Of a stretch of DNA of 64,000 nt, positions 17,008-25,447 are shown in pieces; within the stretch, counting starts at the first letter, position 1, and every line of letters starts with the position of its first letter. Both the position numbers and the translations under genes were made by a program. The notes beneath the pieces are model-generated. The model searched no databases and was not told where the DNA came from. It worked only from the letters and a program-made list of their open reading frames with translations. Source of the stretch: Acetobacteraceae bacterium H6797 (lineage in GTDB: Bacteria; Pseudomonadota; Alphaproteobacteria; Acetobacterales; Acetobacteraceae); assembly GCA_015223225.1 (NCBI GenBank), contig JADFCQ010000006.1, forward strand, positions 432,607 to 496,606, written 5' to 3'.

Positions 17008-17037
17008 CCCGAATGGTAAGCCGGCTTACCATTCGGG
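17008..17037. repeat. Perfect 30-bp palindrome after the parA operon (candidate parS or terminator)
   Basis: Arms CCCGAATGGTAAGCC and GGCTTACCATTCGGG are exact reverse complements with no spacer. No T-run follows on either strand, which argues against an ordinary terminator. A centromere-like site next to parA and its partner is plausible. Confidence 0.55.
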
Positions 17038-17430
17038 TCTGGCGGTGGTCGAAACGACCTATTTATGTCGAAATTCGCACCGGTACTACCTCTGATATCT
17101 GGGGAGTAGGCGCAGCCAGATCGGGACGGTTCATCTGTGAGCGTCCCTTAAACCTTCGCGGCATTACGCTACAACTGGGCGTGGGCAGTAGCGCGCGCGG
17201 GCGATCCTTTGCAGCTACCGTGCATCAAGAACGGCGGGCAACAGCCGGGGGACTATCATACTTATCTCCTACAGCCCTACTCCCAGCCTCCGGACGAAGG
17301 GGCTATCACAAGAGCAGGGGAGGCCAGCATACCGCAAAGCCCAACGGTCAGAGGCCGGCTTGACGCTTGCTGACCCAGCAAGAGACCGACTGGTCGACTA
17401 TGAAGCCTATTATAGGCTCGCAAGACAGAA

Positions 17431-17473
17431 CGGAATCGCTGCCGAGGATCCAGGTACGGGAATTCCTGCCGAG
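17431..17473 (+). repeat. Plasmid iterons, left group, plus orientation (two copies)
   Basis: Copies at 17431-17446 (CGGAATCGCTGCCGAG) and 17458-17473 (GGGAATTCCTGCCGAG). They match the consensus GGGAATCGCTGCCGAG at 15 and 14 of 16 positions. Start points are 27 bases apart. Confidence 0.75.
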
Positions 17474-17554
17474 AAAGAGGTGAGGCGCTGCCGTGAAAAC
17501 CGTAGAGCCTGCCTAGAAAGCAGGAAGGCCGCCGGAGAAAACCCGCGGCAAGTC

Positions 17555-17625
17555 TCAGAAAAAAAAAGCTTTTCAGTCTATAGACGACTAATAGATGCCT
17601 TAAAGACTAGATAGACGGACACATT
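17555..17625. other. AT-rich segment, candidate DNA unwinding element
   Basis: Contains a run of nine A followed by GCTTTT, the 10-bp palindrome GTCTATAGAC (17576-17585) and several TAGA/CTA steps, in DNA that is otherwise GC-rich. It lies between iteron pairs of opposite orientation, where iteron-type origins commonly melt. Confidence 0.4.
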
Positions 17626-17718
17626 GTTCAGCGCGGGGAAATCAGAGAGCCAGACGCCTATCAAAAGCCCAGAACTGAAGAGCTATACGCCTGGAACCTC
17701 CGGAGAATCTACCGTCCC

Positions 17719-17816
17719 CTCGGCAGCGATTCCCTTCCAGTCCAAACCCAAAGGAAGCAGCCGATAACGATTCCAGCACCTCCGACGCCTTTCCATTTCT
17801 CTCGGCAGCGATTCCG
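17719..17816 (-). repeat. Plasmid iterons, left group, minus orientation (two copies)
   Basis: Copies at 17719-17734 (exact reverse complement of the consensus, CTCGGCAGCGATTCCC) and 17801-17816 (15 of 16). They lie just downstream of the initiator gene, which reads toward them. Confidence 0.78.
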
Positions 17817-17858
17817 TCAGAGGGGAAAACTATCCCCGTTTCTCAGCCAATCCACAGC

Positions 17859-18881
17859 CTATGAAGGGGCTAGTTCGGGCGCTGCGCTTGCCTTCTCGAT
17901 GTCCCTCGGAAGGGCATGCACATAGATGTAGCGATGCAACTTCACCCGGCCTGAACCGAACTGCTCGACCTTATAGGACGCCAGTCCCCCCGCGACTTTC
18001 ATATCCTCAAAAGCGCGACGGCAGCCTTCCCTGAAATTACCCCGCTCGCGCCAGTTCATCCCTTCAAGATCGCGGCCCAGAAGCTCGGCAATCACGGTCT
18101 CATCGATGTAATGGTGGTTCGGCTGGCCATCGATATAGGGCCAGATGCTCTTCGCGTAGTCGGATTGAAGCCCGAAATAGACCTGAGCGTTGAGCGAAAC
18201 GAGGTGCTTCTTCTCGAAGACCTGCCGCAGCCACTCCCCATAGCGCACCGTGACTTTCGAATCGAGCCGCACGCCGCTCCATTCGATCCGGCCAAGGAAG
18301 TTGTCGGAGAAGCCAGCCGAAGGGATGCGGCCGGCGCGCGTTTCTCGGACATATTGGTCATGGCTCCCGGTATAGACCCGAAGATTCACCTGGCGGAGTT
18401 CCTCGAAGTTCTTGAGCACCGTCAGCATATTATTCGCATGCTCCGAGAGGCCCATGATCTTGAGGATGTCGCGCCAGGTGCCGTAGGCCTCGACGATCGT
18501 GTCCTGGCCGATCTTGTTCAGGCCCGGCAGGATGCCGAGGGGCTCTTCTTCGCGCTCAAGCTTGATCCGGCGGGAAGGGAGGCGGAAGAGGGCGTAGAGC
18601 GCGTCACGGTGTTGGCTGCCAAGCTCCCGTCCGGTCACCTCGATGATGGAGCGGGCATGGACCACGTAGACGCGGCTGAAATTTCGGTCCTCGACCAGGT
18701 CAAAGCGGCGGGGCGCAAAGGCGGAGGTCCGGGTCAGCTCGGCCGGGATGGCAACAGGGAATTTCCTGCCCCGGCGGTTCTGCTTGGTCCGCTGCAGGCG
18801 CTCAAGGCGCCGCTGCTCGGCCTCCGACAGCGCGGCCTGGGGCTGTCCCGTGAATTTCAGCGGCAACTCCCTGGCAGACAT
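17859..18881 (-). CDS. Plasmid replication initiator protein (iteron-associated)
   Basis: A protein of about 340 residues, basic at its N-terminus (RRLERLQRTKQNRRGRKFP). It then has a soluble body with predicted winged-helix character: VYVVHARSIIEVTGRELG near 80 and DALYALFRLPSRRI near 105. Later segments include YGEWLRQVFEKKHLVSL and IWPYIDGQPNHHYIDETVIAELLG. I cannot place it in a named Rep family with certainty. The identification rests on ten iterons flanking the gene and on parA nearby. The ATG at 18881 has GGGGG eight bases upstream; an upstream ATG at 18917 lies inside an iteron and lacks a site. The inverted iteron pair at 18909-18971 covers its promoter, implying autoregulation. Confidence 0.75.
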   Translation of the reverse strand: MSARELPLKFTGQPQAALSEAEQRRLERLQRTKQNRRGRKFPVAIPAELTRTSAFAPRRFDLVEDRNFSRVYVVHARSIIEVTGRELGSQHRDALYALFRLPSRRIKLEREEEPLGILPGLNKIGQDTIVEAYGTWRDILKIMGLSEHANNMLTVLKNFEELRQVNLRVYTGSHDQYVRETRAGRIPSAGFSDNFLGRIEWSGVRLDSKVTVRYGEWLRQVFEKKHLVSLNAQVYFGLQSDYAKSIWPYIDGQPNHHYIDETVIAELLGRDLEGMNWRERGNFREGCRRAFEDMKVAGGLASYKVEQFGSGRVKLHRYIYVHALPRDIEKASAAPELAPS

Positions 18882-18908
18882 GGTTCTACCCCCGCGATGT
18901 GACACACT

Positions 18909-18971
18909 GGGAATCACTGCCGAGGCTCTTTCTGTCGAGGAAATTCCGCGTTTGTCTCGGCAGCAATTCCC
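18909..18971. repeat. Inverted iteron pair over the initiator promoter
   Basis: 18909-18924 reads GGGAATCACTGCCGAG (plus, 15/16) and 18956-18971 reads CTCGGCAGCAATTCCC (minus, 15/16). Both carry the same A variant at the same iteron position, which differs from the other copies. An inverted pair of iteron-like sites over the rep promoter is the usual arrangement for initiator autorepression. Confidence 0.75.
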
Positions 18972-19053
18972 ACTTTTTTCAGCGCGATAGAAAAAACCCC
19001 GCTCTTATCAATAGGATAGAGAAGCACCCTTTCCAAAGCCTACACGACACTCC

Positions 19054-19200
19054 CGGAACCGCTGCCGTGATGAAGGCCCCGCAAGCAAGTCACTGTTTAT
19101 GAAGGAAAAGCGCGGGAATCGCTGCCGAGACAACCACCAGCACTTCCTCAGAGGCGGGAATCGCTGCCCAGCTAATGCCGGATTCACGGCACCGATTCCC
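19054..19200. repeat. Plasmid iterons, right group (four copies)
   Basis: Copies at 19054-19069 (13/16), 19114-19129 (exact GGGAATCGCTGCCGAG) and 19156-19171 (15/16) in plus orientation, and 19185-19200 (14/16) in minus orientation. Starts are 60, 42 and 29 bases apart, not a whole number of helical turns throughout. Confidence 0.75.
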
Positions 19201-19366
19201 GACTCCGCACTTCCAGTTCAATACCTTGGCTTCCAACTGCCCCGCCTCCGGTGTGATTCCCGTGAAACATTCCCAGCGCCCGCCGTAACCGCTCCGGAGG
19301 GAAACGCTAGACCAAACCAAAGGCACTTTCCTGCGTTGCTGGCGCGCTGCACCAGGAGGGGAAGGG

Positions 19367-21529
19367 GTGTTGAAGCTTCGTTTGCCGGGCACTGCCAAGC
19401 TCATGCTTCGGCGGATCATCCGCCCCTGGCCGCTTATCGCGCTCGCTTCTCTGGCGGGTTTCCTAATTCTCGCCAGCCTCATCCTGGTCCTGCTGCGTAT
19501 TCCCGTGGGGCCTGCCTCAATAAGCACCGGCACGACCGCTTCGCTGGTGCTCGAAGGGCGCGACGGGCAGCCTTTCGCCACCCGGGGCCTGCTGCGAGGC
19601 GAGCCGGTAAGCGCCAATGCCCTGCCGGAGCCCCTGACGGCCGCGGTCATCGCCATCGAGGACCGCCGCTTCATGAGCCACCACGGCATCGACCTGCGCG
19701 GCATCGCCCGAGCGGCTTTCCGGAATCTCTCCGGAGATAGGCGCCCCGAAGGGGCCAGCACCATCAGCCAGCAGCTGGCACGGCTCACCTGGCTCTCCCA
19801 GGAGCGCAGCCTCACCCGCAAGTTGCAGGAGGCCATGCTCGCCTTCTGGCTCGAGCAGCGCCTCTCGAAGGAGGAAATCCTCGCCCGCTATCTCAACGCG
19901 GCCTATTTCGGGGGCGGCGCCCTGGGCGCCGATGCGGCCGCCAGGCGCTATTTCGGCAAGGCCGCTAACCAGCTGACCCTGGCCGAGGCGGCGACCTTGG
20001 CGGGCCTCCTGCGCGCTCCCTCGGCCCTGGCGCCCAACCGCAACCGGGAAGGCGCGCGGGAAAGGGCAGGGCTCGTGCTTGGCGCCATGCAGGAGACGGG
20101 CGCGGCGACGCCCGAAGCCGTCGCCGAGGCCAAGCAGGCTGATCTCACCCTCCGCGCGCCGCCCGAGACAGAACCGGGCCGTGGCTATGCCGCCGATTGG
20201 GCCGAGGCTGAGACGCGGCGGCTCATCGGCCCCATGCCGGTCGATCTCACCGTCCGCACCACGCTGGACCCGCAATTGCAGGCCATGGCCGAGCGCGTCA
20301 TCGCCACTCGCCTCGATCGGGACGGCGAACGGTTTCACGTGAATCAGGCGGCTCTCCTGGCTCTCGCGCCCGATGGCGCCATCCTGGCGGCGGTCGGCGG
20401 CCGGGATTACGAGAAGAGCCAGTTCAACCGCATCACCCAGGCCAGGCGCCAGCCGGGCTCGCTGTTCAAGCTCTTCGTCTATGCCGCGGCCATGGAGGCT
20501 GGGCGCCGGCCCGAGGATATCGTTCCGGACGAGCCCATCACCGTCGAAGGCTGGTCCCCCGGCAATGCCAATGGCCGCTTCCAGGGGCCGGTGACGCTGC
20601 GCCAGGCCTTTGCCCAGTCCATCAACAGCGTCGCCGTCAGGCTTCAGGAGGAGGTGGGGCGCCCCCGGGTGATCGCGGTCGCCCGCCGGCTCGGACTCTC
20701 CGGAGAGCTTCCGCCCAATCCGAGCCTCGCCCTAGGCACCAGCGAGGCCACGCTGCTGGAGATGGTCACGGCCTATGCCACCGTGGGCTACGGCACGCGC
20801 GTCGAGCCTTTCCTCGTCCAGGAGGTCCGCGCGCGGGACAGGGCGCTCTTCACCCGGCCGGAGCGCCGGGGTGCCATGCCCGTGCTCGCGCCGGCGGCCC
20901 AGCAGGGGCTTCTGACGCTCATGCTGGCGACCGTGCAGGAGGGAACGGGCCGCGCCGCCCGGCTCGATCGCCCCGTGGCGGGCAAGACCGGCACCACCCA
21001 GGATAATCGCGACGCCTGGTTTATCGGCATGACGGCCGATGTCATCCTCGGCGTCTGGGTCGGCAATGACGATAACAGCCCGATGCGCGACGTCTCCGGC
21101 GGCGGCCTGCCGGCGGCCATCTGGCACGATTTCATGGCCCTGGCGGACCGGCTGCGCACTGCCGAGGCTCCCTCGGCCGCCACGGCTCCTGCGGAGGCCA
21201 AGGCGGAGGCCGGGGAGGCGCTGCAGGGCGTGCCGGAGGTCGTGGATACCGGCACGCTGCTGATTTCGGGCCGGCTGATCCGCCTGAACGGCGTGGTCGG
21301 CTTCCCGGGCGATTTCGTGCTTCAGATGCGGGAATGGATCGGCGGCCGCCAGGCCCAGTGCCGCGCCCAGTCAGGCGATACCTGGCGCTGCTCCGTGGCG
21401 GGGCGCGATCTGTCGGAACTGGTCCTGACCAATGGCGGCGGCCGCGCGGCCAGCGGGGCGCCGGAAGAGCTCCGGAGGGCGGAAGCCACCGCCCGGAGCG
21501 AGCGGCGGGGGCTTTGGGCGGGCCAATGA
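19367..21529 (+). CDS. Class A penicillin-binding protein (PBP1-type) with C-terminal SNase-like domain
   Basis: Bifunctional peptidoglycan synthase of 720 residues. A single membrane anchor (about 22-44) is followed by a GT51 glycosyltransferase with catalytic Glu98 in EDRRFMSHHGID. The transpeptidase has Ser365 (SLFK), Ser418-Ile-Asn420 and Lys540 (KTGTT), so both activities look intact. Residues about 624-720 (VDTGTLLISGRLIRLNGV, CRAQSGDTWRC, GRDLSELVL and ARSERRGLW) resemble staphylococcal-nuclease/thermonuclease domains. The active-site loop is lost (VVGFPGD replaces the usual DAPE region), so nuclease activity is unlikely. The GTG at 19367 has AGGAGG seven bases upstream; an ATG at 19403 is possible. 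It converges directly on the next gene. Confidence 0.88.
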   Translation: MLKLRLPGTAKLMLRRIIRPWPLIALASLAGFLILASLILVLLRIPVGPASISTGTTASLVLEGRDGQPFATRGLLRGEPVSANALPEPLTAAVIAIEDRRFMSHHGIDLRGIARAAFRNLSGDRRPEGASTISQQLARLTWLSQERSLTRKLQEAMLAFWLEQRLSKEEILARYLNAAYFGGGALGADAAARRYFGKAANQLTLAEAATLAGLLRAPSALAPNRNREGARERAGLVLGAMQETGAATPEAVAEAKQADLTLRAPPETEPGRGYAADWAEAETRRLIGPMPVDLTVRTTLDPQLQAMAERVIATRLDRDGERFHVNQAALLALAPDGAILAAVGGRDYEKSQFNRITQARRQPGSLFKLFVYAAAMEAGRRPEDIVPDEPITVEGWSPGNANGRFQGPVTLRQAFAQSINSVAVRLQEEVGRPRVIAVARRLGLSGELPPNPSLALGTSEATLLEMVTAYATVGYGTRVEPFLVQEVRARDRALFTRPERRGAMPVLAPAAQQGLLTLMLATVQEGTGRAARLDRPVAGKTGTTQDNRDAWFIGMTADVILGVWVGNDDNSPMRDVSGGGLPAAIWHDFMALADRLRTAEAPSAATAPAEAKAEAGEALQGVPEVVDTGTLLISGRLIRLNGVVGFPGDFVLQMREWIGGRQAQCRAQSGDTWRCSVAGRDLSELVLTNGGGRAASGAPEELRRAEATARSERRGLWAGQ

Positions 21530-23023
21530 TCAGTTTTCGGACAAATAACCCGCGTAGAAGCGCCGCACATGGGGCAGAACGGCCTCTGACAGCGACCTCC
21601 GGAGCGATTCCGCCTCGGTGAGGGGCTTGGCGAGGCGGCCGGCGATCTCAGCCAGCACCGCCTCGCGGTCGATCCGGGTGAAGCGGCCCTCGCGATAGAC
21701 CAACTCGCCCCCGATCATGACCGCCGAGATGGCCTCGCGCTTCGCCCGCTGCACCAGGACGTCGACGAGGGGGATGGCCACATCCTGATAGGGCCAGGTC
21801 AGGCGCCGCCAGTCCAGCATCACCAGATCCGCCGCCATGTCGGGGAAGAGCCGCCCGATCCGCCCCGCGAAGGGCGTGGTGGCCGCGCCGTGCTCGCTGG
21901 CCATGCGGAGCACCTGGGCCGGGCTTGGGCAGGGGGCGTCATGCCCCGGCGCGCGATGGACGCGGAGAACGAGCCGCATTTCCTGCAACATGTCCCGGTC
22001 ATCGTTTATACCAGCCTCGTCCAACCCGAGCGCCACGGGGATGCCGGCGGCCAGGAAGCGGTTGAGGGGCGCGAGGCCGCTCTTCAGCCGGAAATTGGAG
22101 GAGCAGTTGTGGCAGAGCCGCGTCCCGGCATGGGCGCAGGCCTCGATCTCGCCTTCGTCGAGCCAGACGCCGTGCCCGAGCGTCAGTTTCGGCCCCGAGA
22201 GGCCGAGCCGGGCCAGATGGGCCACGGCCGAACCCGTCCGGCGCCGGGCATAGTCGCGCTGATAGGGCGTCTCCAGCAGGTGCATATGCAGCGGCAGGCC
22301 GGTTTCGGCGGCGAGGCGGGCGATATCCTCCAGCGCCGCGTCGGAGAGCCAATGGAGGTTCGCGGGGGCCAGCTGGATGCCCAGGAGCGGCTCCCCGGCA
22401 TGGCGGCGGCGCAATTCCTGGAAAACCTCGATCTGCTGCGTGAGGGGCAGCGTGAAGCGCTCGAACCAGGCGGCCATGGCCGGGCGGAGGGCCTCGGGCA
22501 GGCTGGCGGTGAAGGCCCGGTCATCCTCGTAGACGAGGCGGTTCTGATCCCTCAGCGCGATGGAGAAGCTTGCGCGCAGCCCGATCTCGGCATAGGCGCC
22601 CGTCACGGCCTCGGCCGTGGCGAGCTGTGCGTCGGGCCCGCCAGGGATACGGCTATGGAGGTGCTGGACGGTCGTGACGCCGCTCTCGATCATCTCGAAG
22701 GCCGAGAAGAGGGTATCGAGACGCGGGTCCACATCCCGCAGCCCCATCCGGCTGGCGAACCAGAGTTCCAGCGGGTGATCGGGCGAGCCCAGTTGCAGCG
22801 GCGTGAGGCCGACATGGTGATGGGCGTTGATCAGCCCCGGCATCACCACCATGCCGGGCCCGCCGAGCGGCTCGGCCTGCGGATGGGCCAGGCGCAGTGC
22901 ATCTATGGGCCCGATCTCGCGGATCGCTCCGCCTTCGACGAGCACCCCGGCGTTCTCGAGGATGATCGGCTCGTCCGAAGCCGTGAAACCCTGCAGGAGC
23001 CGCCCGGCCTCGATGAGCTTCAC
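21530..23023 (-). CDS. Amidohydrolase/deaminase of the ATZ/TRZ-guanine deaminase group
   Basis: Metal-dependent hydrolase of 497 residues. GLINAHHHVGLTPLQLG (about residue 64) holds the HxH metal ligands, PLHMHLLETPYQR (about 243) the third His, LGHGVWLDEGE the fourth region, and GLDEAGINDDRDMLQEM the catalytic Asp. N- and C-terminal beta-sandwich segments flank the barrel. It probably deaminates a purine, pyrimidine or triazine-like ring. It is the last gene of a seven-gene operon with an ABC importer, a PuuE-type deacetylase and a hydantoin-racemase-like protein, overlapping the racemase stop by four bases. Exact substrate unknown. Confidence 0.85.
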   Translation of the reverse strand: MKLIEAGRLLQGFTASDEPIILENAGVLVEGGAIREIGPIDALRLAHPQAEPLGGPGMVVMPGLINAHHHVGLTPLQLGSPDHPLELWFASRMGLRDVDPRLDTLFSAFEMIESGVTTVQHLHSRIPGGPDAQLATAEAVTGAYAEIGLRASFSIALRDQNRLVYEDDRAFTASLPEALRPAMAAWFERFTLPLTQQIEVFQELRRRHAGEPLLGIQLAPANLHWLSDAALEDIARLAAETGLPLHMHLLETPYQRDYARRRTGSAVAHLARLGLSGPKLTLGHGVWLDEGEIEACAHAGTRLCHNCSSNFRLKSGLAPLNRFLAAGIPVALGLDEAGINDDRDMLQEMRLVLRVHRAPGHDAPCPSPAQVLRMASEHGAATTPFAGRIGRLFPDMAADLVMLDWRRLTWPYQDVAIPLVDVLVQRAKREAISAVMIGGELVYREGRFTRIDREAVLAEIAGRLAKPLTEAESLRRSLSEAVLPHVRRFYAGYLSEN

Positions 23024-23745
23024 GGATAGAGTCTCCGGAGCGATTCCGGCTGTCCGGAGGGCAGGGGGCGGCGGGGAGGGCGAGGGCCGGGCGGGGCGAG
23101 GCCGACCATTGCCTCGGCCAAGCGCACCGCCGCCGAGGTGCCGTCGATCAGCGGGACGGGGAGGCGGGTGGCCAAGGTGGCGGCAAGCCCGGCCAGGGGG
23201 CCGCCGGCGATGATCAGCACCTCCGCCCCGTCCTGCTCGATCGCCTCGCGGCAGAGGCGCTCCAGCAGGGCTTCATGCGTCTCCGCCACGGTGCCCGCAT
23301 CGGAGGTGAAGGGCGGGCCCATGCGCAGGCCGGTGCAGCGCCCGGCGAGACCGGAGCGGTCCAGCGCGTCGAGGAACATGGGCCGGAGGTCGGAGGTGAA
23401 GCAGATGAGGCCGAACCTTCCACCATGCAGGGCGGCGGCATGAAAGGCAGCCTCGGCGATGCCCAGCACCGGCACATCAAGCAACTCCTTGGCCGCCTCC
23501 AGCCCGGGATCGCCGAAACAGGCGATGACCGCGGCGTCATAGCTCCCCCGATGCTCGCCCAGCGCGGCGAGCGTGGCTGACGCGGCAGCAAGCCAGTCTG
23601 AGCGCGTGACCACCAGCGGGCAGCCGAAGGGCGCGGTGATGGTGGTGATCGCCGTGCCCGCCGAGGCGGCGGCGCGGGCGGCCGTGTCGATCCTGGCGGT
23701 GACGGCGGGGTTGGTGTTGCTGTTCACCACCAGCAGGCGCCTCAT
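23020..23745 (-). CDS. Asp/Glu/hydantoin racemase-family protein
   Basis: A cytoplasmic protein of 241 residues. It opens MRRLLVVNSNTNPAVTARI, the family signature, and has the two catalytic cysteine regions: APFGCPLVVT near residue 41 and VIACFGDPGLEAA near 75. In typical racemases the second Cys is near residue 180 (here GGPLAG replaces it), so the mechanism may differ. Members racemise hydantoins or act as allantoin racemases. It overlaps both neighbours by four bases, fixing it in the operon. A role in hydantoin or ureide breakdown is likely. Confidence 0.83.
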   Translation of the reverse strand: MRRLLVVNSNTNPAVTARIDTAARAAASAGTAITTITAPFGCPLVVTRSDWLAAASATLAALGEHRGSYDAAVIACFGDPGLEAAKELLDVPVLGIAEAAFHAAALHGGRFGLICFTSDLRPMFLDALDRSGLAGRCTGLRMGPPFTSDAGTVAETHEALLERLCREAIEQDGAEVLIIAGGPLAGLAATLATRLPVPLIDGTSAAVRLAEAMVGLAPPGPRPPRRPLPSGQPESLRRLYP

Positions 23746-24638
23746 GCCGCCTGCTCCGGAAAGCGGGCGATCCAGTGCCGGGCGATGGCATCGCGCCGGG
23801 CGAACCAGGCGCCGCCCTTGTCCCGCATATGCCGCAGCACGCGTTCCAGCCCCGCGATGCGCCCGGCGCGGCCGATCATCCGCAGATGCAGCCCGACCGA
23901 GAGCATGCGCGGCGCCTCGGCGCCCTCGGCCCAGAGCTGGTCATAGGCGTCGTTGATATATTCGGCGAAATGCCCGGCCGTGGTGAAGCGCTGCGTGCCC
24001 TGGTGGAAATGCATGTCATTGGTGTCGAAACTATAGGGCAGCACCAGATGCCGGCGGCCATCGACCTGGGTGAAGAGCGGCAGGTCGTCGCAATAGGCGT
24101 CGCTGTCATAGAGGAAGCCGCCATGCTCCAACAGCAGCCGGCGGGTATTAGCCGAAGGCGCCGAGCGGGTGTGCCAGCCCACGGGCGGGCTGCCGGCCGC
24201 CTCGGCGATGGCGGCGCAGGCGCGGGCGATGGTCTCGCGCTCGGCCGCCTCCTCCATCCCGGCATGCCGCTCCCAGCGCCAGCCGTGGCAGGCGACCTCA
24301 TGGCCGCGCGCGACCGCATCCTTAGCGATCCAGGGCGAGCGGGCGATGGCCCGGCCGCAGGCATTCAGCGTGGAGGGCGCGCCATAGGCGTCGAGCAGGC
24401 CCATGATGCGATGATAGCCGACGCGGGTGCCGTATTCGTAATGGCTGTCGCGGCAGGGGTCGGGCCCGCCCTTGACCTCCTCTGTCACCTCGTAGACCGC
24501 TTCGTTCCGCTCGTCCCCATCCACGATGGAGAGTTCGGCGCCTTCCTCGATATTCACCACGAAGGAGACGGCGACGCGGGCGCCGCCCGGCCAGCGGGGA
24601 TCGGGCGGGTTGGCGCCATAGCCGATAAAGTCACGCAT
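23742..24638 (-). CDS. Polysaccharide-deacetylase-fold protein, PuuE allantoinase-like
   Basis: A 298-residue NodB-fold hydrolase. It starts MRDFIGYGANPPDPRWPGGARVAV, the hallmark of the PuuE cofactor-free allantoinase group, and continues with VVNIEEGAELSIVDGD, YEYGTRVGYHRIM, EVACHGWRWERH and GWHTRSAPSANTRRLL. These match PuuE, which opens allantoin. The purine-ring context (deaminase, hydantoin racemase, ABC importer) supports ureide hydrolysis. A paralogue lies at 51827-52738. It begins 17 bases after the second permease gene. Confidence 0.85.
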   Translation of the reverse strand: MRDFIGYGANPPDPRWPGGARVAVSFVVNIEEGAELSIVDGDERNEAVYEVTEEVKGGPDPCRDSHYEYGTRVGYHRIMGLLDAYGAPSTLNACGRAIARSPWIAKDAVARGHEVACHGWRWERHAGMEEAAERETIARACAAIAEAAGSPPVGWHTRSAPSANTRRLLLEHGGFLYDSDAYCDDLPLFTQVDGRRHLVLPYSFDTNDMHFHQGTQRFTTAGHFAEYINDAYDQLWAEGAEAPRMLSVGLHLRMIGRAGRIAGLERVLRHMRDKGGAWFARRDAIARHWIARFPEQAA

Positions 24639-24655
24639 GATCAGACTTCCGCCAT

Positions 24656-25447
24656 TCAGACACCGGCCATCCGGTTCAGGCCGACCAGGCGGTCGCCGAG
24701 GATGAGCACGAGGATGGTGAGGGCGATGATGAGGGTGGAGACGGCCGCGACCGTCGGGTCCGGGCTTTCGCCCAGATACTGAAGCAGCTGCACCGGCAGG
24801 GTGCGGTGATAGACGTCGGTCAGGAAGATCGAGACCGGGTAATTGTCGAGCGAGCCGAGAAAGCCGAAGAGCCCGCCCGTGATGAAGGCCGGGGCCAGCA
24901 CCGGGACCATGACTTTCAGGATGGCCCGGGGCCAGGAGAGGCCCAGCGTGCGGGCCGCGTCGATCAGCGTGAAGTCGAAGAGCGTGAGGCTCGCCGTCAG
25001 CGTCCGCATCACGAAGGGCAGCACGATGACGACATGGGCGAGCAGCAGGCTCGGGAAGGCTTCGCGCAGCCCGAGGGCGCGGAAATACTGCAGCATGGCG
25101 ATGCCCAGCACGAGGCCGGGCAGCATCAGCGGCGAGACGAGGAAAGTCGCGACCGCCTCACGCCCGTAGAAGCTGCCGCGCACGACGGCGATGGCCGCGA
25201 GCGTGCCGAGCACCAGCGCGATGGCCGTGGAGAGGCCCGCGATCTGCAGGCTGAGGATCACGGAATCCAGCAGCCCGTCCAGCCGGCCGACCCGCTCGTA
25301 CCAGCGCCAGGAGAGGGTATCGGTCGGGAACTGGAAGACGGGCGAGGGCGAAAGCGAGACGCCGATGGTGACCACGAGGGGCGCGAGCAGGAAGATCACG
25401 CTCGCGGCCAGCATGGTCCAGGCGATGGTGAGGCCGAGGGCGCGCAT
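24656..25447 (-). CDS. ABC transporter permease, PotC-like
   Basis: An inner-membrane permease of 263 residues with six hydrophobic segments. It starts MRALGLTIAWTMLAASVIFLL. The EAA-type cytoplasmic loop reads DAARTLGLSWPRAILKVMVP near residue 180. It is the second permease of the spermidine/putrescine-type importer. The ATG at 25447 overlaps the stop of the other permease by one base (TGATG). A longer open frame extends upstream through the first permease gene in another phase, but lacks support. Confidence 0.9.
   Translation of the reverse strand: MRALGLTIAWTMLAASVIFLLAPLVVTIGVSLSPSPVFQFPTDTLSWRWYERVGRLDGLLDSVILSLQIAGLSTAIALVLGTLAAIAVVRGSFYGREAVATFLVSPLMLPGLVLGIAMLQYFRALGLREAFPSLLLAHVVIVLPFVMRTLTASLTLFDFTLIDAARTLGLSWPRAILKVMVPVLAPAFITGGLFGFLGSLDNYPVSIFLTDVYHRTLPVQLLQYLGESPDPTVAAVSTLIIALTILVLILGDRLVGLNRMAGV

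Larger units (their letters stand above)
16998..17858. other. 861-base non-coding stretch: palindrome, iterons and AT-rich segment (candidate origin)
   Basis: No supported gene; small open frames here run through iterons. The stretch holds the 30-bp palindrome at 17008-17037, two plus-orientation iterons (17431-17446, 17458-17473), an AT-rich segment at about 17555-17625 with AAAAGCTTTT and GTCTATAGAC palindromes, and two minus-orientation iterons (17719-17734, 17801-17816). The AT-rich block between inverted iteron pairs is a reasonable candidate for the origin's melting region. Confidence 0.6.
18882..19366. other. 485-base intergenic region with iterons between initiator and PBP genes
   Basis: No gene seen. 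It contains the promoter of the initiator gene, six iterons in both orientations plus one degenerate copy at 19246-19261, and the upstream region of the penicillin-binding protein gene. A short T-run follows the iteron at 18956-18971 on the plus strand. Confidence 0.6.

Noticed and set aside
17013..17614. Two small open reading frames on the plus strand after the parA operon
   Set aside because: They cross the 30-bp palindrome and iterons, have no ribosome-binding sites or recognisable domains, and are better read as origin DNA.
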